A stretch of DNA of 16,147 nt, taken from contig CANPPM010000019.1 of the NCBI GenBank assembly GCA_947575935.1, positions 1 to 16,147 of the forward strand, given 5' to 3'. How positions within the stretch are numbered: position 1 is the first letter of the stretch; every line of letters begins with the position of its first letter. The position numbers and the translations under genes were made by a program. Source of the stretch: an uncultured Butyricicoccus sp. Its GTDB lineage: Bacteria; Bacillota; Clostridia; Oscillospirales; Butyricicoccaceae. Positions 6,759-14,222 of this stretch are shown in pieces. Under the pieces are notes generated by a model that was given only the letters and a program-made list of their open reading frames with translations, was not told the DNA's origin and searched no databases.

Positions 6759-7565
6759 ATGTACATGGATAAGGAAGTCAAAAGAGGCTACAACGAGTAC
6801 ATTCGTCTTGAGGACGGCATCGGTAAGGATGCGATGATGGATGTCGCGCTGATGGTCATGGAAGACGGGGACGCTTAATCCTTTGAAGAATCCGAAAAGG
6901 AACTTGCCCTGCTGGTCTTTGACGGCAAGTGCACCCTGAAATGGGACGACGGCTCCTACGAAGTGGACCGCCCCAACCCCTTTGACTATAACCCATCCTG
7001 CCTGCACGTCTGCAAGGGCGTCAAGGTCGAGGTCTCTGCGCACGGCCCCTGTAATATTTACGTACAGAAAACGCTCAATGAAAAGACCTTTCCGAGCAAA
7101 ATGTACAAGCCTGAGGATACCGACACCTGGGCGCGCGGCAACCAGGGCGAGCTGATGGGCTGCATCAAGCGCGACGTCCGCACCTGCTTTGACCTGGACA
7201 ATGCGCCGTACTCCAACATGGTATTGGGCGAGGTTGTAAACCTGCCCGGCAAGTGGTCCTCCTATCCGCCGCACCATCATCCGCAGCCGGAGTGCTATTT
7301 TTACCGCTTTGACCGTCCGATGGGCTTTGGCGCAGGCTGGGCCAACGGTGAAATCTATGAAACCCGCCACAACGGCCTTGCCATCATTACCGACAAGATG
7401 CATTCACAGGTAACCGCACCCGGCTATTCCTGTTGCTATGCCTGGGGCATCCGCCATCTGCCGGGCGACCCGTGGGATAAGACCCGCATCGACGACGAGG
7501 AGCACCTCTGGCTGCTGGAGGATGACGCCAACGACAAGATCTGGCATTGCCCAACCGGCAACTGA
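6759..7565 (+). pseudogene. iolB: 5-deoxy-glucuronate isomerase IolB, interrupted by an in-frame stop at codon 40
   Basis: IolB isomerises 5-deoxy-glucuronate to 2-deoxy-5-keto-gluconate in myo-inositol breakdown. Reading from the ATG at 6759, behind TGGAGG (6745-6750), gives 268 codons, the normal family length, except for a TAA at 6876-6878. Homology continues in the same frame on both sides: MVMEDGDA before the stop, then SFEESEKELALLVFDGKC after it. The C-terminal cupin keeps the metal ligands HHHPQPE (His172-174, Glu178). No frameshift or other stop is present, so one base substitution explains it; a Tyr, Gln or Glu codon is one change away. The remaining open stretch from about 6963 begins at a GTG without a ribosome binding site and would lack the N-terminal strands. 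Alternatives are a sequencing error or readthrough. Other genes here end in TAA, so recoding of the codon is unlikely. Confidence 0.88.
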
Positions 7566-7663
7566 TGCGCCATAGCGCAGAACCAGGCGTCCCGATTCCT
7601 GTTTTTACAGTGTTTCCCACTTTTATATCATCACCACATTCTTAACTTAGGAGGAGATTCCCC

Positions 7664-9634
7664 ATGAAGCACATGGAAACCGTCCGCCTGACCGCAAGCC
7701 AGGCACTCGTCCGCTTCCTTGAAAACCAGTATGTCAGCTATATCGACATGGACGGCAAGGAAGTAGAGCACAAGTTCGTCAAAGGCATTTTCATGCTCCC
7801 CGGCCACGGGAATGTTGTCGGCTTCTGCAACGGCGTAGAGCAGGAGCTGAAAGACATGATCGTCTATCAGGGCAAGAATGAGCAGGGTATGGCGCTGGCA
7901 GCTGTGGGCTTTGCCAAGCAGAGCCGCCGCAAGCAGATCTTTGCCTGCACCTCTTCTGTCGGCCCCGGCGCCTGCAATATGGTGACCGCCGCCGCGACCG
8001 CGACCGCAAACAATATCCCGGTTCTCATCCTGCCCGGCGATATTTACGCCTCCCGTCAGCCCGACCCAGTTCTCCAGCAGATGGAGCAGCCGCAGAACCT
8101 GTCTATTTCCGCACACGACGCCTTCCAGGCGGTGACCAAATACTGGGGCCGCATCAACCGCCCCGAACAGGTCATGACCGATATGATCTCGGCGATGCGC
8201 GTACTGACCGATACCGCCAATACCGGCGCGGTTGCGATCTCGCTTCCGCAGGATGTACAGGCAGAGGCCTATGACTACCCGGTTGACTTCTTCCAGAAAC
8301 GCGTCTGGCGCATCGACCGCCGTCCGGCAACCAAGTATGCTGTCGACAAGGCTGTCGAGGTCATTAAAAATGCCAAGAAGCCGCTCCTCATCTGTGGCGG
8401 CGGCGTCCGCTACGCAGAGGCACATAAGGTCTTCAAGAAGTTTGCAGAGGACTTTGGCATTGCTTTCGGCGAGACCCAGGCGGGGAAATCCGCAGTGGAA
8501 TGGACCCACGAGCTCAACCTGGGTGGTCTGGGCACCACCGGCGGCATCGCGGCGAACAAGCTTGCGCACGAGGCAGATGTGGTCATCGGCGTCGGCACCC
8601 GCTACACCGACTTTACGACCGCTTCCAAGTGGCTGTACCGTACCGATGCAAAGTTTGTCAATATCAACCCCTCTGATTTCCAGGCCTATAAAATGGATGC
8701 AACCCCGGTCGTAGCCGACGCCAACGAGGCGCTGACCGCTATCGGCGATGCCCTGCACCAGCTGGGCTATCACACCGACGACGCATACAAGGCAGAGGTC
8801 GCCGCGCTGCGTAAAGAGTGGTTTACCGAGGTCGAGCGCCTGGACAACTGCAAGTATACCGGTAAGGACTCCTTTACCCCCGAGTGCAACGACGACAACC
8901 GCGGCGCGGTTGAAAAGTACATTGAAGACACTGGCTGCGACCTGTGCCAGACCACGGTGCTGGGTGCGATCAATCACCTGATTGACGACAACGCCATCGT
9001 CTGTGCGGCAGCAGGTTCACTGCCCGGCGATATGCAGGGCCTGTGGCGCGCGCGCAAGGTCAATACCTATCACATGGAATATGGTTATTCCTGCATGGGC
9101 TACGAGGTAGCCTCTGCGCTGGGCGCAAAGCTGGCCTGCCCGGACCAGGAGGTCTATGCAATGTGCGGCGACGGTTCATTTGATATGCTGCACTCCGAGC
9201 TGATTACCTCGGTGCAGATCGGCAAGAAAATCAATGTCATGCTGTTTGACAACGCCTCCTATGGCTGCATCAACAACCTGCAGGTCTCCAACGGCAACGC
9301 CTCCATTACCACCGAAAAGAACATGCTTGAAGAGGGCGTGACCAACGGCGTGCATAAGGGCAAAGTCATGCAGATCGATTATGCTGCCATCGGCGCGGCC
9401 TACGGCTGCAAGACCTACACGGTCAAGACCATGGAGGAACTGAAGGCAGCGATCGAAGACGCGAAAAAGCAAAGCGTTTCCACCCTGATCGATATGAAGG
9501 TTCTGCCCAAGACCATGTCCGCAGGCTATGAGGCCTGGTGGCGCGTTGGCGTAGCCGAAGTCTCCCAGAAGCCGGAGGTGCAGGCCGCACGCAAGCGGAT
9601 CGAGGATCACCTCTACGAGTCCCGTCACTATTAA
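7664..9634 (+). CDS. iolD: 3D-(3,5/4)-trihydroxycyclohexane-1,2-dione hydrolase IolD
   Basis: IolD is a thiamine-diphosphate enzyme that hydrolyses the ring of trihydroxycyclohexane-1,2-dione to 5-deoxy-glucuronate, the substrate of IolB. The 656-residue protein begins with a pyrimidine-binding domain carrying the catalytic Glu73 in KNEQGMALAA, and FMLPGHGNVVGFCNG typical of IolD. The central domain follows, and the C-terminal diphosphate-binding domain holds GDGS (502-505) through DNASYG (529-534), the GDG...N motif that binds the cofactor through Mg. Length is near the family norm of about 640. AGGAGG at 7649-7654 is 9 bases before the ATG. The 98-base gap after iolB holds no terminator, so both are likely one transcript ending at 9814-9858. 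Confidence 0.97.
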   Translation: MKHMETVRLTASQALVRFLENQYVSYIDMDGKEVEHKFVKGIFMLPGHGNVVGFCNGVEQELKDMIVYQGKNEQGMALAAVGFAKQSRRKQIFACTSSVGPGACNMVTAAATATANNIPVLILPGDIYASRQPDPVLQQMEQPQNLSISAHDAFQAVTKYWGRINRPEQVMTDMISAMRVLTDTANTGAVAISLPQDVQAEAYDYPVDFFQKRVWRIDRRPATKYAVDKAVEVIKNAKKPLLICGGGVRYAEAHKVFKKFAEDFGIAFGETQAGKSAVEWTHELNLGGLGTTGGIAANKLAHEADVVIGVGTRYTDFTTASKWLYRTDAKFVNINPSDFQAYKMDATPVVADANEALTAIGDALHQLGYHTDDAYKAEVAALRKEWFTEVERLDNCKYTGKDSFTPECNDDNRGAVEKYIEDTGCDLCQTTVLGAINHLIDDNAIVCAAAGSLPGDMQGLWRARKVNTYHMEYGYSCMGYEVASALGAKLACPDQEVYAMCGDGSFDMLHSELITSVQIGKKINVMLFDNASYGCINNLQVSNGNASITTEKNMLEEGVTNGVHKGKVMQIDYAAIGAAYGCKTYTVKTMEELKAAIEDAKKQSVSTLIDMKVLPKTMSAGYEAWWRVGVAEVSQKPEVQAARKRIEDHLYESRHY

Positions 9635-9813
9635 TCCAGTAAAGACTGTTGCTGCGGCGGCCAGGACTGGCTGTCCCCCGCTTCCGCCCCCTCCCCTGCC
9701 GGTCAGAGCCCTTTCTTCTGAAACACCAGTATTCCCTTCCCATTGACCCGGCCGGAGAAACAGGCGCAGAGCCTGGCAGACTGGCCCTCTGTTTCACCGC
9801 AGGCAACCTTAGA

Positions 9814-9858
9814 AAAGCCGCTGTACCTTCTTATCTTGGAGGGCACAGCGGCTTTCTT
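9814..9858 (+). terminator. Rho-independent terminator after iolD
   Basis: AAAGCCGCTGT (9814-9824) pairs perfectly with ACAGCGGCTTT (9845-9855), with some further pairing inside the loop, and runs into TTTCTTCTTT. It separates the iol transcript from the kinase operon. Confidence 0.85.
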
Positions 9859-9902
9859 CTTTACGGATTTGGACAAAGGGCAAAAAGAGCTGCTGATAAA
9901 AC

Positions 9903-9931
9903 TTGCGCTGTCTACAAGGCAATGCTATAAT
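9903..9931 (+). promoter_or_regulatory. Sigma-A type promoter of the sensor kinase/response regulator operon
   Basis: TTGCGC (9903-9908) is followed after 17 bases by a perfect TATAAT (9926-9931). The expected start near 9938 lies upstream of the ATG at 9974 but inside the longer possible reading frame, which supports the shorter start. Confidence 0.75.
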
Positions 9932-9973
9932 AAGTCGAAAAACGAAACTATATGGAAAGAGATTTATACCATC

Positions 9974-11287
9974 ATGCCTTCATTAAGCGATCTTTTCGTT
10001 GCATTTTTGGACACCCTGACCGGGCATCTGGCGCTCACGGCCTATCTGCTGGCGGTGACAGACGAACGAACGATATGGCGGCGGCTGAAAAAATTGCCGG
10101 CGCTGCTACCATCCCCGCTCATTTTTATCCTGCTATCTGTTGGGCTGCGCACTGCTCCGGAATGGGGCATAAACCCATATTATATTTACGCATTCGCCAC
10201 TCTCGTCCTGTGTTCCTTTTGGGTACAGTGGGCATGGCAATGGGGGTTCTGGCGTTCCTTTGCCGCTACCTGTATGGCGAGTATTTTCCAGGTGGCCGAA
10301 ACCACTCTATCCATGATGATCCCGGTCCCATTCGCCGCGGCAATCATGCTGCACATAGGCATCAGCATTGCCGTTTCCCTGCTGCTTTACAAACTGCGGT
10401 TTGGAGTATGGTTCCGCCTGCTGTTAGATAGCGAACCTACCCCATGGAGGACAGCCCTTCTTCTGTTCGCTCTGGAATCCGTTATGGAGCTCTTGCTCCG
10501 GTTGATAAACGGTGTTCAAACCCGATTCTTGTTGTTCTATTACCTGTTGGTGACGGCGATGGTCGTCCTGATGGCATCGCTGATCGTCTACTTGGCCCAA
10601 CGGTTCGACACCGCCCGAAAACTGCAGGCGCAACAGGATGTAATCGCCCAACAGTGGCTCTACGAACACGATCTGGAGATCATCCGCCGCGAGGTACGCG
10701 CATTCCGCCACGACTATAAAAACCTTCTGGCCGGCTTGTCCCAACAGGCAGGGGCAGGGGAACTGGAGGAGCTGCGCCATACCCTGTCCGAATTGGATGC
10801 CGGATTCGATCTGCGCCTCGGGAAGAAAATCCAGGCATCCACCCAAATTGGGAATTTGCAGATTCCAGAAGTCAGAAGCCTCCTATTAAGCAAGCTCACC
10901 CTCCTGCAGGAAAAGAAGGTAGCGAGCTGTTTAGAGGTACTTTATCCAGTCGTGGCTGTGGACATGGACGTATGGGATTTCGTCCGCTGCCTAGGCATTT
11001 TGATAGACAACGCTACGGAGGCTGCGCTGGAGGCCGAGCAGCCTTGGGTGGAGATCGTGCTGCTGGCACAGCATGGGCGGTTGTTTCTTCGTGTATCCAA
11101 CTCCTACACGAATCTTACGGAGCCAGAAAAAATGTGGAACGACGGCTGGTCAACCAAGGGCGCGGGCCGGGGGCTAGGCCTATCCAGCTATCAGCATATT
11201 TTAGAAAATTACCCCAACGTCTCCCCCTACACCAGTTGGGAAAATGGCGTGTTTGTGCAGGAGATGACAGTGGAGGGCCGGCCGTGA
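9974..11287 (+). CDS. AgrC-like (HPK10/GHKL) membrane sensor histidine kinase
   Basis: The 437-residue protein has about 210 N-terminal residues that form six or so membrane helices, then a coiled linker (ARKLQAQQDVIAQQWLYEH) and a cytoplasmic kinase core. The H-box is AFRHDYKNLLAGL with the phosphorylated His246; the N-box is LGILIDNATEAA with Asn346; the glycine box is GAGRGLGLSSYQHIL. The FRHD-x-x-N type H-box and GHKL ATPase domain place it with AgrC, ComD and similar peptide-sensing kinases. I chose ATG 9974, preceded by GGAAAGA (9954-9960, spacing 13, rather long), because the promoter at 9903 lies within the longer frame. It overlaps the regulator gene by 4 bases. The natural ligand cannot be read from sequence, and no agrB/agrD genes lie beside it. 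Confidence 0.9.
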   Translation: MPSLSDLFVAFLDTLTGHLALTAYLLAVTDERTIWRRLKKLPALLPSPLIFILLSVGLRTAPEWGINPYYIYAFATLVLCSFWVQWAWQWGFWRSFAATCMASIFQVAETTLSMMIPVPFAAAIMLHIGISIAVSLLLYKLRFGVWFRLLLDSEPTPWRTALLLFALESVMELLLRLINGVQTRFLLFYYLLVTAMVVLMASLIVYLAQRFDTARKLQAQQDVIAQQWLYEHDLEIIRREVRAFRHDYKNLLAGLSQQAGAGELEELRHTLSELDAGFDLRLGKKIQASTQIGNLQIPEVRSLLLSKLTLLQEKKVASCLEVLYPVVAVDMDVWDFVRCLGILIDNATEAALEAEQPWVEIVLLAQHGRLFLRVSNSYTNLTEPEKMWNDGWSTKGAGRGLGLSSYQHILENYPNVSPYTSWENGVFVQEMTVEGRP

Positions 11288-12021
11288 TTAGAATTTACCT
11301 ATGCGATGACGAAGAAGCTGTCCGTCACCAAATTCAAACCGCCCTAGAGTGGAAAATTTTTGTTGAAAACTATGATATGAAAGTTGTGTGCAGCGCCTCC
11401 AATGCGCGGGAATTGCTGGCCGCATCGGAACATGAAAAACAGGGGATTTACTTTCTGGATGTGGAGTTAAAAGATGGGGCATGGGACGGATTTCAGCTGG
11501 GACAGGAATTGCGGCGGCGCGACCCTCACGGTACATTGGTCTATATTACCAGCTATGGCGACCTGGCCTGGCGTACCTTCCAATATCATTTGGAAGCGTT
11601 TGACTACATCGTAAAGGTTCCGGAGCAAATTGGGCCGTCTGTATCGCAGTGCTTGGGAGAAATACAGACGCATTTGCTGGCGGAACGCCAGGATCCGGCA
11701 GCGATGTTCACACTGCGGTCAGGAGACATGGTGCGCCACATCCCGTTGTGTGATATTCTTTTTTTTGAAACTGCTCCTATCCCCCACCATGTCTTACTTC
11801 ATACCGCCAACAGCCGGATAGATTTTTTAGGAAGCCTTCATGAATTGGAAAAGAAGCTGGGCAGCCGCTTTATCCGCACACACCGGGCCTATCTGGTGGC
11901 AGCGGATAAAATTGAAACGCTGGATTTGAAACACAATAAGTTGTGGGCCGGCGGCCATGAGTGCCTGCTTTCCCGCGCCGGAAAAGCAGCACTTCGCAAA
12001 AAAATGGGAGGGAACCAATGA
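11284..12021 (+). CDS. LytTR-family response regulator (AgrA/ComE-like)
   Basis: The 245-residue protein starts at a GTG that overlaps the kinase stop in GTGA; GGAGG at 11272-11276 is 7 bases upstream, so translation is coupled. The receiver domain shows the acidic pair Asp8-Asp9 (YLCDDEEA), phosphoacceptor Asp59 (YFLDVELKDG), the switch Thr in YITSYGD, and Lys in YIVKVPEQ. From about residue 140 a LytTR DNA-binding domain follows: FTLRSGDMVRHIPLCDILFF, then HELEKKLGSRFIRTHRAYLVA. LytTR regulators bind direct repeats upstream of targets; I did not find a clear pair in this window. It is the natural partner of the kinase at 9974. Confidence 0.94.
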   Translation: MIRIYLCDDEEAVRHQIQTALEWKIFVENYDMKVVCSASNARELLAASEHEKQGIYFLDVELKDGAWDGFQLGQELRRRDPHGTLVYITSYGDLAWRTFQYHLEAFDYIVKVPEQIGPSVSQCLGEIQTHLLAERQDPAAMFTLRSGDMVRHIPLCDILFFETAPIPHHVLLHTANSRIDFLGSLHELEKKLGSRFIRTHRAYLVAADKIETLDLKHNKLWAGGHECLLSRAGKAALRKKMGGNQ

Positions 12022-12034
12022 GGTTTCCTCCCAT
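12004..12034 (+). terminator. Strong hairpin over the stop codon of the response regulator gene
   Basis: ATGGGAGGGAACC (12004-12016) pairs with GGTTTCCTCCCAT (12022-12034) over 13 bp with a single G-U pair; the 5-base loop holds the TGA stop codon. Only ATTCCATTTA follows, so it is a weak terminator candidate or an mRNA-end stabilising element. Confidence 0.5.
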
Positions 12035-12140
12035 TCCATTTAGGAAATGTTTCTGTTCATTCAAGAAATATGAACCACATATCTCCATTTATATAGTATA
12101 GTTGCACTGGTAAACGACAAGGAGCGAAGGAGGTGAGCAT

Positions 12141-12351
12141 ATAGCGAAAGATCGTTTCGTGGAGGTCTACTCCCAGGGTCGTTGTTCATGTGGCAAAGAT
12201 TATCGTTGATACGGCAACCGGTGTAAATTAGCTGCTGGACTCCCATGGCAAACAAACGGGAACCGGGCTGACCGTTTTAGTCAATCCAGACGGCAAACCT
12301 GTCGTCACCCCTGTCAAGCAGAAAAAACAATCAATGAGGAATGAAATATGA
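12141..12351 (+). pseudogene. Decayed DUF6440-like small protein gene (lost start, frameshift, internal stop)
   Basis: A perfect AAGGAGGTGA ribosome binding site (12127-12136) is followed at the proper spacing by ATA (12141) where a start codon should be, reading (M)AKDRFVEVYSQG. After about 12177 homology shifts by +1 to VVHVAKIIVDTATGVN, hits TAG at 12229-12231, and continues as GTGLTVLVNPDGKPVVTPVK to TGA at 12349-12351. The assembled product of about 70 residues resembles DUF6440 proteins: RF-x-x-x-Y at the start, KIIVD-x-x-TGVNY in the middle and GLTVL-x-x-x-GKPVVTP at the end. Three separate lesions make sequencing error unlikely. Its function is unknown even in intact relatives. The stop overlaps the next gene's start (ATGA), so both came from one operon. 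GC is about 43%. Confidence 0.78.
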
Positions 12352-12752
12352 AATCAAAAGTTACTTTAAAAGAACTCGTAGGGACAAAAATCATTTACGC
12401 AGTGCTCCTTGCCTGCTACTACTGGACGTGGGCAAGACAGGATTGGCAGGATTATTATGACGCAATTCAATATACGGTTGCCATATTCACCATTGTATTT
12501 TTCGCGGTGCATGCAGTCCGTATCCACAGGTACGGCAAAGAAGAAAAGGACCAACAGGCCCTTCAAAACCTGCACAGAATAGATGCGATCGGATTAAAAA
12601 TTATGGTGACTGCCGCAATTATCATTGCTTTCGCGTCTGCTGTTACATTCATAGATGGAAGAATGGCAGGATATGCACTTGTTGGGACGATATTCGCATT
12701 AACTGTGATACGCTTTTTCTTATTCTGCGTGATGAACAGAAACGAAATCTGA
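12348..12752 (+). CDS. Four-helix membrane protein of unknown function
   Basis: I do not recognise the function. The 134-residue product has four hydrophobic stretches: about 13-28, 41-58, 83-102 and 108-128. Between helices 2 and 3 lies a charged cytoplasmic-looking loop, HRYGKEEKDQQALQNLHRID. The overall style is like the DUF2178-type small membrane proteins found beside small regulators, but no HTH gene is adjacent here. The ATG is preceded by GAGGA (12336-12340) and overlaps the stop of the decayed DUF6440-like gene. Base composition is about 41% GC in sampled 60-base lines, clearly below the 60% of iolD, suggesting the pair was acquired. The frame is intact, but its normal translation may have depended on coupling to the now broken upstream gene. 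Confidence 0.75.
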   Translation: MKSKVTLKELVGTKIIYAVLLACYYWTWARQDWQDYYDAIQYTVAIFTIVFFAVHAVRIHRYGKEEKDQQALQNLHRIDAIGLKIMVTAAIIIAFASAVTFIDGRMAGYALVGTIFALTVIRFFLFCVMNRNEI

Positions 12753-12857
12753 CAAGAACACCCCATCCACAGAAGCCTTTGCCCGGGCGCTTTAAAAAAG
12801 CCTGCCGTACGATGGCAAAAGAAAAATTTGTCGTATATCACAACCTATCATACTCTA

Positions 12858-12889
12858 AAAGGGCGGCTTTCGATGTCTCGAAAGCCGCC
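12858..12889 (-). terminator. Second hairpin with T-run on the minus strand
   Basis: GGCGGCTTTCG (12862-12872) pairs perfectly with CGAAAGCCGCC (12879-12889), loop of 6. On the minus strand it is followed by CTTTTAG, on the plus strand only by GGTTTG. It may be a back-up terminator for the transporter operon, about 270 bases beyond its last stop, or weakly end the upstream + gene. Confidence 0.6.
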
Positions 12890-13097
12890 GGTTTGCTCTC
12901 CGCCGGCCTTAACAGAGGGTGCCTGCAGAACGCATGCAGCTAACATGAACGGCGCGGATACCGTCAGGCCATTCTCTTTTTGTGCCCTTGTCCATAGCAA
13001 GCCCCATGCCCTTCCGCTATGATACCTGCGTTTCTTTCTCCGGCTTTGCATCCGGAAAGTCCTGTTACACGCAGCCCTGTCCGTCAATCACAAAAGA

Positions 13098-13148
13098 GCG
13101 CTGCCCGAACGATGGGAAACCATCATTCGGGCAGCGCCTTTCCCTTTT
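13098..13148. terminator. Strong bidirectional terminator
   Basis: GCGCTGCCCGAACGATGG (13098-13115) pairs with CCATCATTCGGGCAGCGC (13120-13137), 17 of 18 positions, closed by a GAAA tetraloop. The plus side continues CTTTCCCTTTT and the minus side TCTTTTG. It starts 20 bases past the binding-protein stop codon and faces the convergent + strand membrane gene. Confidence 0.88.
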
Positions 13149-13156
13149 AAAAAAGT

Positions 13157-14173
13157 TTACTGATAATCTGCTACATTCGAAGAATCGATCCAGATGCACT
13201 CGGTAAAGGCTTCCGGCTCAACCTCTTCCCCATTCAGGTACTTGACCATGGTCTCTACGCCAAGCGCGCCCTGGCCGGCTGCATCCTGCGATACCGTACC
13301 GTCCAGACGGCCGGCTGCAATTGCTGCAATGGCGTCGTCAACCGCGTCTACACCGAAAACCAGGATATCATCCTGCTTGCCGGCATCCTCAATCGCCTTC
13401 TGCGCACCCAGCGCCATGCTATCGTTCTGTGCGACAATAGCATTGATCTCCGTACCGGTAGAGAGCCAAGTCTCTACCAGGCTCAGCGCCTCCTCGGTAA
13501 CCCAGTTCGCAGTCTCGTCAAAGACAATCTGCACATCCGGGTTTTCCGCAAGGACCGCGTCATAGCCCTCTTTACGAATGAGCTGGCCATCCGAGCCCAT
13601 TGGGCCGTACAGGATGGCGATGTTGCCCTTGCCGCCCATCATTTCGACCGCCTTCTCCATCTGCAGGCGGCCCGCGTTTGCATCATTGCCGCCGCGGTAT
13701 GCAATGGCCAGCTCCTGCTGGGTCATCTTCTGCACCACGGTCATGACTGGAATCCCCTGCTCATTGGCCTCCTTGACCGCGGGGGCAATTCCATCCACAG
13801 TCACGGGCTCAACCAGGATCCCATTATAGCCCTGGTTCAGGCACTGCTCCAGCTGCGAATTCTGGGTCGCCTGATCCTGATTGCCATCAAACACTTCCAC
13901 TTCGACACCGAGCTCCTCGCCCTTGGCGCGCGCGCCTGCCGAAACCGCATTGGTGAACGCATTGGTTTGGTGGCTCATCAGCAGTGCGATCTTGAACGAT
14001 TCACCGCCACTTTTGTCCTCGCTGCCAGCGTCGTCGGCTGCCGGCGTATCCGCACCGCTGTCAGGCGCTGCGCCGCCGGTGTTGTTGTCCGTTCCCGCGT
14101 CATCACCGCCGCAGGCTGCCAGGCTAAGGCACATCAAGGATGCCAGAAGCATGGCCAAAATTCTCTTCTTCAT
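13157..14173 (-). CDS. Sugar ABC transporter substrate-binding lipoprotein (CUT2 family, RbsB/IbpA-like)
   Basis: The 338-residue protein is an extracytoplasmic solute-binding protein anchored by lipid. A signal peptide ends at the lipobox LAAC with Cys21, followed by a D/G/A-rich linker to about residue 58. The periplasmic-binding-protein domain begins FKIALLMSHQTNAFTNAV and contains GILVEPVTVDGIAPAVKEAN, the GNDA...GRLQMEKAVEMM region, NAIVAQNDSMALGAQKAIEDAG and FGVDAVDDAIAAIAAGRLDG. These fit Peripla_BP_4 proteins that bind ribose, inositol and other simple sugars. The sequence does not settle the ligand; the nearby iol genes make inositol plausible. AGGAGG with good spacing precedes the ATG. 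It is last in the operon, 49 bases after the permease, and stops just before the terminator at 13098. Confidence 0.93.
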   Translation of the reverse strand: MKKRILAMLLASLMCLSLAACGGDDAGTDNNTGGAAPDSGADTPAADDAGSEDKSGGESFKIALLMSHQTNAFTNAVSAGARAKGEELGVEVEVFDGNQDQATQNSQLEQCLNQGYNGILVEPVTVDGIAPAVKEANEQGIPVMTVVQKMTQQELAIAYRGGNDANAGRLQMEKAVEMMGGKGNIAILYGPMGSDGQLIRKEGYDAVLAENPDVQIVFDETANWVTEEALSLVETWLSTGTEINAIVAQNDSMALGAQKAIEDAGKQDDILVFGVDAVDDAIAAIAAGRLDGTVSQDAAGQGALGVETMVKYLNGEEVEPEAFTECIWIDSSNVADYQ

Positions 14174-14222
14174 GGGAAATCTCCTCCTAAAAAGGTGTTT
14201 TTATATCGAAGGGAAGAGCGGG

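Larger units (their letters stand above)
9635..9973. other. Intergenic region between iolD and the sensor kinase
   Basis: About 180 bases after iolD hold no convincing gene; then come the iolD terminator (9814-9858) and the kinase promoter (9903-9931). A longer open frame for the kinase begins at 9743, but its extra part runs across both of these signals, so I treat it as non-coding. No AgrD-like peptide with a ribosome binding site was found here. Confidence 0.6.
12753..13156. other. Intergenic region between convergent transcripts
   Basis: About 400 bases without a credible gene. It holds two hairpins (12862-12889 and 13098-13137) and otherwise nothing I can name; short open frames here lack ribosome binding sites. 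Confidence 0.6.

Noticed and set aside
6876..6878. TAA in iolB as a reassigned sense codon
   Set aside because: TAA is used as the normal stop of other intact genes in the window, and reassigned TAA is not expected in this group; a mutation or sequencing error is simpler.
7631..8977. 448-codon minus-strand open frame inside iolD
   Set aside because: It is the antisense of a well-supported enzyme gene; GC-rich codon bias keeps the reverse frame open and there is no ribosome binding site or family resemblance.
9743..9973. 77-residue N-terminal extension of the sensor kinase
   Set aside because: The extension would be translated from sequence containing the iolD terminator and lying ahead of the kinase promoter at 9903-9931; it has no ribosome binding site and no membrane-sensor character.
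12090..12102. TATAGT repeats as the promoter of the low-GC module
   Set aside because: Two candidate -10 boxes exist, but no acceptable -35 hexamer lies 16-18 bases upstream of either.
12828..13022. Short open frame in the gap before the bidirectional terminator
   Set aside because: It runs through the hairpin at 12862-12889, has no ribosome binding site and shows no recognisable protein features.
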